64,000 bases of DNA from Xenopus tropicalis (taxonomy: Eukaryota > Chordata > Amphibia > Anura > Pipidae): NCBI RefSeq assembly GCF_000004195.4, contig NC_030678.2, positions 150,530,047 to 150,594,046 of the forward strand, in the 5' to 3' direction. Shown piece after piece: positions 11,171-23,479 of this stretch. The notes below the pieces were generated by a model, which did no database searches, was not told where the DNA came from, and saw only the letters and a program-made list of their open reading frames with translations. Position 1 is the first letter of the stretch. Each line of letters starts with the position of its first letter. Made by a program: the position numbers and the translations under genes.

Positions 11171-11441
11171 TTAAAGGTGAAGGAAAGGCAAAAATGTTAG
11201 GCACCCCCAAGTGACTTTAATCGCTTACCTTTTACCCCGGCCTGGTGCCACTGTACAGAGTAAACAGCACCAGCCCGGGGTAACTGCAGCGCTTCCTCCT
11301 TCCTGGTTTGCTCGCGCAAGCAAGCTCAGTAGAGTGAATAGTGGAACTTTAACAGAGAAGTCGGCTTTTCACTCTACTGCACATGCGCCTGTCCTTAGTC
11401 GTTCCAAGAATGAAGACGGAAGGACTTTCCTTGTCCTTTAA
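11171..11441. mobile_element. T2/Kolobok-type MITE
   Basis: TTAAAGGTGAAGGAAAGGC at 11171 is inverted at the right end as CTTTCCTTGTCCTTTAA (ending 11441), with TTAA at both edges. About 270 bp, non-coding. The inside contains a GC-richer stretch (CCAGCCCGGGG, CTCGCGCAAGCAAGC). Confidence 0.75.
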
Positions 11442-12377
11442 GGAAGGGGGTATATATAATTTATGTATTGAGGGTGATTGGCAAAGACACTATGGGCCCC
11501 ATTTTAGGAAAATAAGGGTGAAAATCACTGTTCATACTGCAAATCTGGCCAATTTCCCTGTAAGAACACCCGTGGCAAACACATGCCCATGATAAATGTG
11601 ACTTACTGTCAAGTGTTTATCACATTTGAGCACTTTGAGACAATTAAGCATGGTCGGAGGAACTGGTTAGCAACCGGTCTATATGCGCAGTTATTGATCA
11701 GTAATGTACCTACTATTCATTAGGAACACTGCAAACAATATTAGGTCATGTACTTGTATTTTAAAAGATCATGAAGCAAATAGGTTTTATAAATGGTTGT
11801 GCATATTGTATTTTGGACACTTCAGATTCATAATGATGAACATCAGTTCCCCATATAGTATATAATGTATTTGTCTACATTCACTGGTATTTCAGCCTCA
11901 AAACAACATATAAAGCCCAATATCCTGTTTCTCTTTAAATGGACAATATAGACCTATGTTCAATACAAAACAGATGACTAGGACTGCTTTGTTATATGTT
12001 ACGGAGGCCAAACTAAAGCAGGTAAAGTCACAGACATAATTATTTAGAGCTCATGAGGAGTAATCTGATAAGCATCACTAAGTTTGCACCATGTCTTGTA
12101 ACCCATAGCAACCAAGCAGAAGGTTACATTTGCTTGTCTGGGGTTTGAAAGCAAGCCTCTGATCAGTTTCTATGGGTTAACAGACCTGGTGCTAACATTT
12201 GCCTCATTTATTTTATTTAGTTCACATTCAGTCCAGTAATTCGGAATTCCCACTATATGTGAATATTTCCCCTTTAACAATATATTGGAACTCAAACCTT
12301 CCACATATCAATCCACAGGCTCGAAAGAAATGCTGTGCATAACATAGACTGAAATTGGCAGTTACTCAGTCACTATT
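11442..12377. other. Non-coding DNA, no gene seen
   Basis: AT-rich, with no exon or clearly bounded repeat. Confidence 0.45.
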
Positions 12378-12812
12378 TTAAATGCAAACTATACCCCCAA
12401 AATGAATACTTAACCAACAGTTTATATCACCTTAAAAAATCTTGCAAATATTACCCCTTTATATCTTTTCCCTTGAGCCGCCATTTAGTGATGGGCTTTG
12501 CGCTCCCTCAGAGATCAGCTGACAGGAAATAATGCAGCTCTGACTGTAACAGGAAGTAGTGTGGGGGTAAAAGACAGAACTTTGTTCATTGGCTGATGGG
12601 GCCTAGCATGTATGTGTGCCCCTGGGTTGGCTGTGTGCACCCTTAGTACTTAAAATGGCAATTTTCTATTTATGAGTATCCAAATTACTTACCATAAAAG
12701 AGTTTATTTTAAAGTATATTTTATGAAAATGGTTTATTTAGATGAAGCAAGGAGTACATAGAGACTGTTTTATGCAATATATTTTATAAAGACCTAAATA
12801 GTTTTGCTTTAA
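12378..12812 (+). mobile_element. T2/Kolobok-type MITE, ACTATACCCCC subfamily, copy 1
   Basis: TTAA at 12378 and 12809. It shares long blocks with the element at 14086-14541 and, in reverse, 21165-21570: AAACTATACCCCC, TTAACCAACAGTTTATATC, GCCATTTAGTGATGGGC, GATCAGCTGACAGGAAATAA and GACTGTAACAGGAAGTAG. The ends are decayed (TTAAATGC, TTGCTTTAA) compared with the consensus TTAAAGG. Non-coding. Confidence 0.7.
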
Positions 12813-13241
12813 AAAGCCACAAAAGGAGATTCTACTCCAATTCTACTCCAAGCAACAGAGGTGGTTGAACCACAACTCTGAGCATTTAGCTGTGGATACT
12901 GACAGTAGAGACCTGTGTGTTTGATACTGTATGTGGAATTTGTGTCATGGTCGTTGAATAGTGACATAACTATATGTGTGGGAACCATTGGCTACATCTA
13001 TCCCAGGAGAAGGGAGCAATGAGTGTGTGCTATCAGTTGGATCCTGTTGCTGCTAATAATGTTAATAAGGAAATAGGCATATTGGATTACGCTCTACAAT
13101 GAGCTGCCCACAACCATAAACTTCTGATAATATACTACACCTATAAAATAAAAATAATTTCCTTGTAGCTATTATATTTGTAGCCACAAAGTCTAGCATC
13201 ATCCTGGTATTCAGTAGAAAAAGCTAATGACACACATGCAG
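12813..13241. other. Non-coding DNA, no gene seen
   Basis: No exon or repeat recognised. Confidence 0.45.
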
Positions 13242-13573
13242 TACAGGTCTAGGACCCATTATCCAGAATGCTGGGGACCAAGGGTTTTCCGGATAAGGGG
13301 TCTTTCCGTAATTTGGATCTCCATATCTTAAGTCTACTGAAAAATCAATAAAACATTAATTAAACCCAATAGGATTATTTTGCATCCAATAAGGATTAAT
13401 TATATCTTAGTTGGGATCAAATACAAGGTACTGTTTTATTACTACAGAGAAAAAGGAAATATATTTTAAAAAACTGAATTATATGATTAAAATGGAGTCT
13501 ATGGGAGACAGGCTTTCCGTAATTTGGAGCTTTCTGGATAACAAGTTTCCGGATAACGGATCCCATAACTGTA
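13242..13573 (-). mobile_element. ACAGGTATGGG MITE, copy 2
   Basis: Full-length copy in the opposite orientation to copy 1. Ends are TACAGGTCTAGGACC and GGATCCCATAACTGTA. The middle is a single unit. The short open frame across 13411-13608 is part of the element. Confidence 0.85.
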
Positions 13574-14085
13574 ATTGCAATTCCATTTCCTTTTATACAC
13601 AAGCTTAGTTCAGTCACGTTTGACAATCTGATTTAGGTATTAAAGTAAGTAAACCTTTAAAAATGTTAAAAAAAAATAAATGTCATTTTTTTCAGTTTCA
13701 GAGCTATTTAAGTTTTTATCAGCTGCTTATGTAATGAATTTTGTGACTAGCCACCTGCTGGCCAGTGCTTGGAAAATGCATTAAATGTGCCCAGGACCCA
13801 CAACAACAAATCATCAGGAAAATCAAATCAATAGAAAGAATTTACTGCTTACCTGTTTTAATGTAAACATCTTATTGGTTGCTATGGGTTACTGATCCTG
13901 GGTAAACTTAGTGGCTTTTACTACATATGGGGATATATGATTTTTGATTGGGTCCTGGTCAAGTAGTGTCTTTAGTGTAGAAATGCACCAAAACCAGTAT
14001 TAATTTTGTAATCTGCCCAAACCCTGACACTTTTTGCAGAATTTAATTCCAACTCATTGCTAAGTGTTCAGCCAATCCGAATCCA
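13574..14085. other. Non-coding DNA with a decayed foldback repeat
   Basis: A TTATTGGTTGCTATGGGTTA block near 13871 is also found as part of the perfect 21-bp inverted repeat at 53720-53806. No exon seen. Confidence 0.4.
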
Positions 14086-14541
14086 TTAAAGGAAAACTAT
14101 ACACCCAGAAAGAAGACTTAACCAACAGATAGTTTATATCATATTAAGTATTACACATTTTTACCAGACTGGAATATATATATCAGTAAATATTGCCATT
14201 TTACATCCTTTCACTTGAGCTGCCATTTAGTGATGGGCTGTGTGCTCCCCCAGAGATCAGCTGACAGGAAATAATGCAGCTCTGACTGTAACAGGAAGTA
14301 GAGTTGGAGTAAAAGGCAGAACTCTGTCCATTCATTGGCTGATTTGGCCTAACCTATCCCAGGGGGCGGCCCTTAGTACTTAAAATTTTCTATTTAGGAT
14401 TACCCAATGGCACACACTACTAAAAAGTTTATTTTATTAAGAAAGGTTTATTTAGATGAAGCAGGGTTTTACATATCTGCTGTTTTATGCAATATAATTT
14501 CATAGAGACCTGCATTGTTAGGGGGTATAGTTTTCCTTTAA
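14086..14541 (+). mobile_element. T2/Kolobok-type MITE, ACTATACCCCC subfamily, copy 2
   Basis: The best preserved of the three copies. Left end TTAAAGGAAAACTATAC and right end GTATAGTTTTCCTTTAA are nearly perfectly inverted, with TTAA at 14086-14089 and 14538-14541. About 450 bp, non-coding. Confidence 0.85.
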
Positions 14542-15382
14542 AGCTCTGAATGACCAAAAGCAACATCTTCTTTGGTCAAAATTGATGCTTTTTAAATTTT
14601 TTCTCAGATTTGAAGATGCACATTAGGTCATGGATTTGGTTTGGTTCATTTCCTTACAATGACAACAATATACACTGAGACTAAATCACTACTATAAAAG
14701 TTGTAAAGGGATAGAACAGCGGGGTAAATTATAGCAACGCACATAATATACTGTAATGTTCAAGTGAGGCAAGAAATCTGCCAGAATGTCCGTCAGAATG
14801 GTGAGTACGCAATTACAAGCAAAATAAAGCAGCACAGCTCTTTACAACAATGGGGGGGGGGCACATTAAGCAGAGTTCTGAAATAACACAGAAATCTCAC
14901 CGGGGAATTTTCTGACCCTGTACAGCTCCGTATTGAAATATTCATATCCAGGTAAAAGTATGAAATGATTTCCTGATGTTTTACATGTATTTGTCACTAG
15001 GCACAAAGGCTCCAATCCAGCAATGATTGCTGCGGCCTGTAAGCTGAACATTAGGCTAATGGTGTATAAGAAGGGTTTCATGGATACCTGGTGCCTCTCG
15101 CATCCACACAGTATTTGTGATTGTGCTTATACACTTTCATAGAGAGCCTTGAAGGGTTTACGGAACCTGTCAAAAGCACGCATTATGGCAGCAACTTTAC
15201 AGAAGCCTCAGCATTACACGACAAATGGGCACCCTATTTAGCTAAACATGCATAGTACATACCTTAAAAAGTAGGCAAAATGTATCTGCGTACAGGAGGC
15301 AGGGCAGATAGACACTACTTGCCCTGCATCATAATCATGAAACTGATCTTTGTATCTCTGAAATGAACCTCCAAAACCTCCA
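14542..15382. other. Non-coding DNA, no gene seen
   Basis: Contains a G9 run near 14853. No exon or bounded repeat recognised. Confidence 0.45.
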
Positions 15383-15815
15383 TTAAAGGGATTCTGTCAT
15401 GATTTGATTTTTATGGTGTAGTTTCTTTTACTAAATTACACTGTGTACATTACAAGTAATTAACTCTACCATTTAAACTTTTATTCTTGAAGCAATAAAT
15501 GTCTTTTTTTAAGCTATTGTGCCTGAGTCTGAGCTTTCAGAAGGAGCCAGCGCTACACATTAGAACTGCTTTCAGCTAACCTATTGTTTCTCCTACTCCC
15601 ATGTAACTGGAGGAGTCATAACTTGGCTGAGCAGGACTTGGATTTTTAATATTGAGTGGTGTTATCATACCTACCATTGGTTGGGGCATGGGAGTATTTT
15701 TAGCAATGCAGATGTCAGGGCGCTGCTATCTCTAAGTCAGACATGATACCATATATTAATATAAAGAACCCACTATTTTAAAATATAAAGGCATTAGAAG
15801 CCACCAAGCGGCCAT
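15383..15815 (+). mobile_element. T2/Kolobok-type MITE, left part
   Basis: The left end TTAAAGGGATTCTGTCATGA is clear, with TTAA at 15383. The expected inverted right end (ATGACAGAATCCCTTTAA) is not present, so the right boundary is a guess from where the sequence changes character. Probably a truncated copy. Confidence 0.55.
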
Positions 15816-15875
15816 TGTTTTAGTGGGTTATGTGACACAAGAGCATCTCTAAGGCTGGTTTCCCATGGAGCATGT

Positions 15876-16487
15876 TATTGTGTGACAATTGTGCTGCTCT
15901 TGTGGTAAACGGAGGCTATGGCAATCAAAGAATAGGCATGCAGCAACTAGGAGACATATAATGAGATGAGAAGACAAAGCTATTAATATAGTGCTCTCTG
16001 CAGGACAGATTTACAATTTATATAAAGTCACAAATAATTCCCAAAATTAATTTGGAATTAAATTGGAACTAATATGACAAGAGACAGTCAGTGCTTAGGC
16101 TTATGTCCAACAGAGCGAGTTAGTTGCCTGGGATAGATCTCTGCTATCGACTAACCACTCCGAAATGCCTTTCCACTGGCGACTCCTATTGTTACTGGTG
16201 GAAAGGCATTTTGAAGCGGTTAGTCGATAGCAGAGATCTAGGCAACTAACTCGCTTTGTTGGGCATAAGCCTAAGCACTGACTGTATCTTGTGATATGAG
16301 TTCCAATTAAATTAATTTTGGGGGTTATTTGTGACTTTATATAAATTGTAAATCTGTCCTGCAGTGAGCACTATATTAATAGCTTTGTCTTCTCATCTCA
16401 GTATATGTCTCCTAATTGCTGCATGTTTATTCTTTGATTGCCATAGCCACCATCTACCACAAGAGCAGCACAACTGTCACACAATCC
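15876..16487. repeat. Large near-perfect inverted repeat (foldback element)
   Basis: The left arm (15876-16176) and the right arm (16198-16487) are reverse complements over about 290 bp, with a centre of about 20 bp. Matching pairs include TATGGCAATCAAAGAATA with its complement at 16430, TTAATATAGTGCTC with its complement at 16370, and GATAGCAGAGATCTA (16223) with its complement at 16134. Mismatches are few and small. It encodes nothing. It is most simply a foldback DNA transposon; I could not define short terminal duplications. Confidence 0.9.
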
Positions 16488-18764
16488 CCAAAATAGCAGC
16501 ACAACTAATGCTCACAATAGAAGCACAACTCTAACGCAAGGCAAAAAGCAATGTAGCATTGTGTCAAACAAATAACACATAGAATTCCCCAAAACCAAGA
16601 GATAAACAAGGCTGCATGATTTTTAGATAAATAATAACAACACACGCTAATATGACAGATGGGTTGTTATTGAAGAGGTTCCCAGTTAGAAATACAATAA
16701 GGCAGAAAACAGAATTCTAATTAATACAGCTTCTAACAATGCTGATGTCATTGTGTCTTCAGCTTAAGAAAATCTTGAACAAAAGAAATAATAGAAACAC
16801 CAGCAACAGAATATAAAGAAATCTTAATGGTAAAACAGAAATATTCATTCAATATTCATGAATCAAGGTTCTGTCAGGAAGGGGGTAGGACACAATGCAC
16901 TATACCTGTATTACTTTTGCAGTGGAAAAATTGATTATAAACCTATTCGGGTGCAAATATTAAAATGGCTTGGCTCTGCTTTATTAATACTTCCATAATT
17001 AAATAGAAACACAACAACAATTTGGGTTTCCAAGCGCACTATTCACTAGGGCTCATGTCTTGGGGTTCTCCCACCCTCTATGCAGTTTGTAGTGGGGAAG
17101 GAGGAAACCCTGAAACATTGTGCTACGGTATGTTAAATCTATGAAATGGGGATTTGATACCCAGTATGCTCCGAAGCAATTTGCCATTATGTATTTTTTG
17201 CGTTGGTTTTTTGAGCACAGTTCTGCCTGCCCAGGGCCAATGTGAACATATATCCATTGATCAAAATGAAGGAGTGTGTGCAATGTGGGTTGTCTACATA
17301 TTGCTTCCTAGTACCCCACTGCCATGGTGATGTCGATGTGAAAAACTTCTTCTTCAAGGATCCCACCCCAACAGTAATATAGTATGCGCCATCTTAGTAT
17401 ATATAGTATATTCCATCTTATCCTATAATCACATGCTTCTTACTTGCCCTTGGTGTTGGGTCACATGTGGGATAGTTACCCTTTGAAAAGCTTGAACAAG
17501 CGCCATTGCATCCGTCCTCTATCTTCTGCTGAATTTGTGCAATTATTGACGCGGGGCAAAAGAATGAGGCGCTGTGGGTAAAAAAATATGGTGTTTTGAA
17601 TTATAAATTGCCCTTGCATAAGTAAATGAGGCTCAGTGAGTAGCCTGCTCGAACATGAATGTACGTAGTAGTGCTTAGTGCTACTGTATATCAAGCAAAT
17701 CCTCTTCATCATTTATTTTAAGGCGTCTCTTTATCAATCTTGTGTATCCCTTCTTACAGTGTCTCAATTATGCACCTCTACAGATTTGTTCATCAGATCT
17801 ATGTCAGCAGACTACTGACTGTTTTTTATACTCCAAAAGGGTAGCCTAGGCAATTGTCTAGACAAAATATCATTAGCTGAAATTATCCTCTAATTGTAAG
17901 TCATTGTATCTCCACAATGCCCTGTGCTGCTGGGTAGTCTTGGTTAGGCTTTGGTTTGGCTGTTTTTCAGGGTTATATGAGGAATCATTAGCTGTTATTT
18001 GTGGCAAAAACATCATCAGGTCTCTCCGAATCTCTAACAGACACGCTCCATGTTTTTCAGTATGGAAAAGCCATTTCTAAAGCTTGTTTACTGTGCATTA
18101 AAAGTCTAGATTAGTATGTAGGGCAAGTTAGTGATTTTCTTTGCCTGCCCGTGGTCCATTTTTTTACATTCTTTTTTCTTATTTTAGGGTCAGATTATTA
18201 TAAAATAATGATATCATACAATGAGGTCTATGGAGATTTCTAAAAACCTCTTGAAGGGCCAAACTCAATCATAAACCATCAGTTGAACAGCCCTGACACA
18301 AGTGATCTGAAGGAGATACTGTGATGTTTTATATGAAAGTATTTACTGATTTCTAGCCCTGAGCACAGAAAATAGTATTAAGTACTAAACAGGTTATGTA
18401 GTACCTACACCAGAAGCAAGGCACCACTTCCATCTGTCTCTCTGTTTTTCTGCCTGGTAATGGGACTATGGACTAATATCAAATGCCATAAGCAACAGTC
18501 AACCTTGGTAGGCCAATTAATCTAATTTCTTTTGGTTCCTTTTTAAGAGCTCCATGAGATGATTAGCAAGATGTCAATTATTTTTTATATGGTTTTGTTT
18601 GAGAATATGAAAAAGGCATGGTATTTTTTATATTTGAATTGTGTCTCTTACTTTTATGGTCCCTGATACTGAATGGAAGGTTGACATGGTGACTTGGAAG
18701 AGCCTAAGCTGTACTTCCCTTTGCTCTGATATTATAATGTTCTTACTATCCAGTAGCCTGCTGT
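16488..18764. other. Non-coding DNA, no gene seen
   Basis: Over 2 kb with no supported exon. Short open frames at 17053-17283 and 17476-17712 have no motif and no splice context. I recognise no repeat family, although much of it may be old interspersed DNA. Confidence 0.4.
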
Positions 18765-18962
18765 GATTTGGGCACCTTCAACATCATCGGTCCCTTAGAC
18801 AAATTCGGCAGCTAATCGGCCCGTGTATGGGCACTACCGACGGGCCTGCCCTAAAATCGGCCAGATATCGATCGAGTGGGTAAAAAATCTTGTCGGTAGG
18901 TGGGGATATCGGGAGAAGATGTCGCCAAGCGAGCGGATCTCAAGGTGTATGGGCACCTTTAG
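18765..18962. mobile_element. GTGTATGGGCA MITE, copy 3
   Basis: The left part has ATTCGGCAGCTAATCGGCCC and GTGTATGGGCACTACC; the right end is GGTGTATGGGCACCTTTA. Shared blocks with 62262-62447 are GCAGCTAATCGGCCCGTGTA (reversed there), CGGCCAGATATCGATCG and GGGCACC. Non-coding. Confidence 0.6.
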
Positions 18963-19640
18963 ACACTGCTAAACTAAACGCTTTTTGTAATACACAAGTC
19001 TCTTGCCTGACCATAACCTTACATAATAGATGACATTAAAAATTGAAAGAGCAAAGGTTTATGGCATTTTAAAAAGAAAATATAGAATCAACAATTAAAG
19101 AACAACTAAGCACTTGTCAAGTTGTGAGGTCCTTAGGACCAGAAAGGGAGGACTAAGGAGGAAGCAGGGCAAAGAGAACCACAGAACACAGTCCAAGAAG
19201 GAAAGTAGCAGAAGTTAAAGGAACCCAGGGGTCAGGGCAGGCAGAAGCTAGGCATAGTCATGAATAGTAGTAAAAGTCCATTGGGTCAGTTAGGTACTTT
19301 GTACCCAGTAAATACAAGGTAGCCAAACAATTGTGCATTGACATATGGACAATACAGACTATTTAAATGTGAATTCGATGTCACAACATTGTGGATTTTC
19401 CAGTTCTGAGAAATAATTTCTTTACATTATGTTGCCCATGACTAGCGCTGCCTTACAGCCCCAAACAAACTAAATGAAGGACATGCCATAAGCCTGTTTG
19501 GTGAGAATGGAGTTAAAGTGATACTAGTATCCCATCATGCTCTGTATGTTGAGACATGCTTTATTAGAGTGTATTGGGGAATACTGGCACATCTCTAATA
19601 CTGTCCCAGCCCAGTGCTGAAACAATTTAAAATCGTTTTA
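18963..19640. other. Non-coding DNA, no gene seen
   Basis: No exon or bounded repeat recognised. Confidence 0.45.
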
Positions 19641-19953
19641 TACAGGTATGGGACCTGTTATCCAGAATGCTCGGGACCTGGAGTTTTCCGGATAAGGGAT
19701 CTTTTTGTAATTTGGATCTCCATACCTTAAGTCTACTAAAAGATTATGTAAACATTAATTAAACCCAATAGGATTGTATTGCCTCCTATAAGGATTATTT
19801 ATATCTTAGTTGAGATCAAGTACAAGGTCCTGTTTTATTACAGAGAAACAGCAAAGAATTTTTAAATATTAGAATTATTTGCTTATAATGGAGTCTATGG
19901 GAGATGGCCTTTGGAACCTTGTGGATAACAGGTTTCCGGATCCTATGCCTGTA
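19641..19953 (-). mobile_element. ACAGGTATGGG MITE, copy 3
   Basis: Full-length, ends TACAGGTATGGGACC and GGATCCTATGCCTGTA. The middle is a single unit. It lies directly before a T2-type element. Confidence 0.85.
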
Positions 19954-19974
19954 CAAAGGAAAAATAAAACTGTG

Positions 19975-20516
19975 ACTTTTAGCAGGAAGATCTGTGCTTC
20001 TGAAGATGCCCCAGTAGCCCCCCCATCTTCTGTCCTCCGAATTCACAGCACATGCTCTGGGCTGCTGTCCCTTACCTGAAATTAACTGTGCCCTTAAACG
20101 CAATACACAGTGTAAATATATATATATATTGTGCAAAATTAAATAAAAGGTTAAATAGTAATGAATCCAAGATTCACATCAGCTCAGCGACCAGTAGATT
20201 CTTCATCAGAATTTTAATAATCAGCCCTGTAGCATCCGCATCTATGGCAGATGAACCTCATTTTCTGCTTGATGATTTTGGACGAGCCCTCAGCAGCTGC
20301 CCAGAGCCCACTGAGCATGTGTAGTGTCACTGACACTGAAAGAATAGTCTAACAAGATCATGGATGGGGAGCTCCTGTGGACAACATTAATAGCCTAGAT
20401 CTTACTGCTATAGTGCTGCTGCAGCTCTGGGCTGGTACTATACCATAAGCATATAACATACAAATTTTCTCACCATAGTACTTTTTAGGCTTTATTTATC
20501 CTTTAAACTGAATTAA
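19975..20516 (+). mobile_element. T2/Kolobok-type MITE, GATGCCCCAGTAGC subfamily, copy 1
   Basis: Shares blocks with 43808-44806: AAGATGCCCCAGTAGC, CATCTTCT, CTGCTGTCCCTTACCTGA, CAGAATTT, AATCAGCCCTGTAGCATC and GCCCACTGAGCATGTG. The right end is TCCTTTAA; the left end is lost. Where the other copy has a 32-bp tandem array, this copy has only a short GTGTAAATATATATATATAT stretch. Confidence 0.7.
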
Positions 20517-21164
20517 AAATCAAATTTCTGTTAAATAGCTTTTCCTAATAGGTTCATCTGTTGCCTATTCGCATTCAGTAGTACTAGCAGGTAAAGCTAG
20601 ATTTAGAGTTTTCAGTTACTACTGCAGAATGAATTTGGATATCTAAAAATCGATAAAACATATAAGGGGTAATTATCTAGAGTGTGACACAACTGTTAAT
20701 GGCACCCCTTAAATTGCTGTTTATTTAGGACGTTCCCATTTATTTATCCTTGCTGCCATGAAAAATGCATTGTGCCCAGGTACCATTTGCACCTATGGGG
20801 CTGGACCCAGTGGCACAGCACCGTACACTTGCCCACAGGGGAGCTCTGTGCTGAACTCCTGATGGCCGCTTCCAGCCAGATGGCCTCTCATTGCACAGAA
20901 ATGATTTAAATGACATAGGACCTTCCCCCTGTTTTGGGGAACCGACCTAAAGAGCTGTTTATTTTGACAGAGGAAAGTTGTACACCTGTTACTGTGTACT
21001 GATCATGCTTCATGCTTAAGTGATCAACAGTGTAAAAGTCAGCTGTGCGGCTCACAGCATGGCACCCCCCGTTCAACTGTAACTTTGTGGTTTTGTCCAG
21101 CCTGTAAACCCCCAAACAATGTAGGTCTCTATAAAAATATATTTCCTAAAACAGCTCATATGTA
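20517..21164. other. Non-coding DNA, no gene seen
   Basis: No exon or bounded repeat recognised. Confidence 0.45.
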
Positions 21165-21570
21165 AAACTCTGCTTCATCTAAATAAACCATTTTCATAAA
21201 AATATAGTTTTCTAGTGCTATGTACTATTGGGTAATCCTAAATAGAAAATTGTGATTTTAAGAAGTAAGGGCCGCCCCCTGGGATCATATACTGTAATTC
21301 ATGGTGCACATAAACAAACCAACATACATGTTAGGTCACATGTAGCATTCTTCCTGTTACAGTTAGAGCTGCATTATTTCCTGTCAGCTGATCTCTGAGG
21401 GAACGCACAGCCCATCACTAAATGGCAGCTCAAGGGAAAGGATGTAAAAGGGCAATATTTACTGATATATATATTCCAGTTTGGTAAGATTCTTTAATAG
21501 GCCACTTTAATATGCCACACATAAACTGTTGGGTAGGTATTCACTCTGGGGGTATAGCTTTCCTCTAACT
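21165..21570 (-). mobile_element. T2/Kolobok-type MITE, ACTATACCCCC subfamily, copy 3
   Basis: Reverse-orientation relative of 12378-12812 and 14086-14541: TCATCTAAATAAACC, TAAGGGCCGCCCCCTGGGAT, TTATTTCCTGTCAGCTGATC, GCCCATCACTAAATGGC, and the end GGGGGTATAGCTTTCC. Its outer ends are eroded and its end near 21530-21560 appears rearranged. Confidence 0.65.
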
Positions 21571-22947
21571 GCTGATTTAGAACATCCCACTTGTCAAGAT
21601 CATTGTACAGGTACAGTATAGGTGTATTTACTGGAATCCTTGGGTTCTCCTTGACAAGGGGTCGTTCCATAAGAAGCATCTCACCTCTAAGCGAATAGCA
21701 GATATTTATTTTTCTATGGTGGCTCTGAAGACTCCTCTTGAGTAAATACAAACAAAGGAGTGATATCTGGGCCCCTATCACTGTGGGCCACAGCTCCATG
21801 ACAAGGGTGTGATACTATTGCAGAAATGACATTTTACAGGGCTGAGTCACGGAGGAAATGATGGTGTAATTTTCAGCTGAATGTTATCCAGCAGCTTTAG
21901 CAAAACATTTTTTCTACAACTAAAACTGTCTTTCCAAACTTGGAAGCCTTTTTCTTTTTTTTTTGTTGGTGAGAACTGTTGGTTGGAACTTCATGGTTGG
22001 ATATAAGATGCATGACAATGCTGTTATTGTATTTGTTGTACTTTGTGTGCCATTTTCTAAAACCCTTAGCTGTTCCTTATAACTGATCCAAGTATTTCTT
22101 AGTGATCACTGCCAAGAGGCCAATTAGGGTCCCCAAGCCATTATAAACTGGGCTACACCAAAGACCACTCGCTTGGTCCAAACACAGTGCATTTGAAGGG
22201 AGCATAGCAATCATGTGGCAGTAGGTGGATGAGCAATAGGACTAGATAGATAGACCCTTGAAACCCTGCTGGATCAACCAGCCAGATCAAAGAACTCATA
22301 GTCAAAAAATATTTTGGGGCCCTATAAAGGGTTTGACTGGGGTGATCTGAGCCTAATGGTACTGCCACCTCAAGGGTCCTCTACCCATAGCCTTGCACAA
22401 ACTCCTACCTGCATTTGCCAGCACATTCCCACATGAAACATCTCGGATGACTGTACAGTGTGACGCTAGATTTCTATAGTTGTGATTGATATGTTTGCCT
22501 TGTTTATATGTTTTTGTGTTGTGCAATGTTGCTGAATCAATAACTTGTAACAGTTGTCAGCTCAGAAAGAAATGAATGGCACAATTATCAGAACAAAGAA
22601 AGAGCCAGTAAAGTGCAGGCGACCGGCGTTATCAGTTTTCTCCAAATTTGGCCTATAATTGTTTAAAGCCATTCTATTAAGTAGCCCATCTGTTCTTCCT
22701 GCATTAGAAACGGAACCTGTGCTCTCATTTTCCACTCCAGTAAAAGTCTTGTTTCAGGTTCATTGCACCTCTCCAAGGGAGCTTATAACCCTGACTGGCA
22801 AAGAGTAAAACAGAAATGGAAAAGCAAAGCATATTAACATATGTGCAGATTCCCAAGTTTCACAATATGCAAGTTATGAAGCAGAGAACTCATTTTGTGG
22901 GTCCCTTGTTGTAAACTCCAGACAAGGTTCCTTCTCACATATACAAG
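21571..22947. other. Non-coding DNA, mostly unassigned
   Basis: No exon seen. The part at about 22560-22830 looks unique and could be old conserved DNA, but I cannot test this. Confidence 0.35.
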
Positions 22948-23337
22948 TACAGGAGTAAATCAGAAACCCACTATCCAGAAAGCTCCGAATTACAGGAAGG
23001 CCATCTCCCACAGACTCTCTTTAACAAATAATTCCCTTTTTTAAAACAGTTCCTGTACTTGATCCCAACTAAGATATAATTACCCCTTATTGGGGGCAAA
23101 ACAGCCCTATTGGGTTTATTTAATGGTTAAATGATTCCCTTTTCTCTGTAATAATAAAACAGTACCTGTACTTGATCCCAACTAAGATATAATTACCCCT
23201 TATTGGGGGCAGAACAGCCCTATTGGGTTTATTTAATGGTTAAATGATTCCCTTTTCTCTGTAATAATAAAACAGTACCTGTACTTGATCCCAACTAAGA
23301 TATAATTACCCCTTATTGGAGACAAACCAGTCCTTAT
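22948..23337 (+). mobile_element. ACAGGTATGGG MITE, copy 4, with 113-bp units, truncated on the right
   Basis: Starts TACAGGAGTAAATCAG and contains the 113-bp middle unit about 2.5 times (TTGATCCCAACTAAGATA at about 23059, 23173 and 23287). The units are nearly identical to those at 1423-1990, including GGGGGCAGAACAGCCCTATT. The right end is missing: the sequence switches to a hAT-like end at 23338. Confidence 0.85.
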
Positions 23338-23430
23338 CAGTGGCGTAACTAGGTGTAACTGGGCCCCATAGCAAATTTTATTTAGGACTCGCCCGCGACA
23401 AATCTCCCTGTTCGGAGACCGAATGCTTGC
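23338..23430 (+). mobile_element. hAT-type terminus
   Basis: CAGTGGCGTAACTAGGTG is a typical hAT-type left end (CAGTGGCGTAACTA). It abuts the cut MITE at 23337. I find no matching right end, so its extent is uncertain. Confidence 0.55.
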
Positions 23431-23479
23431 TTATTTATTAATATAGAAAACTTGATCACATACCTGTATTACACTGAAA

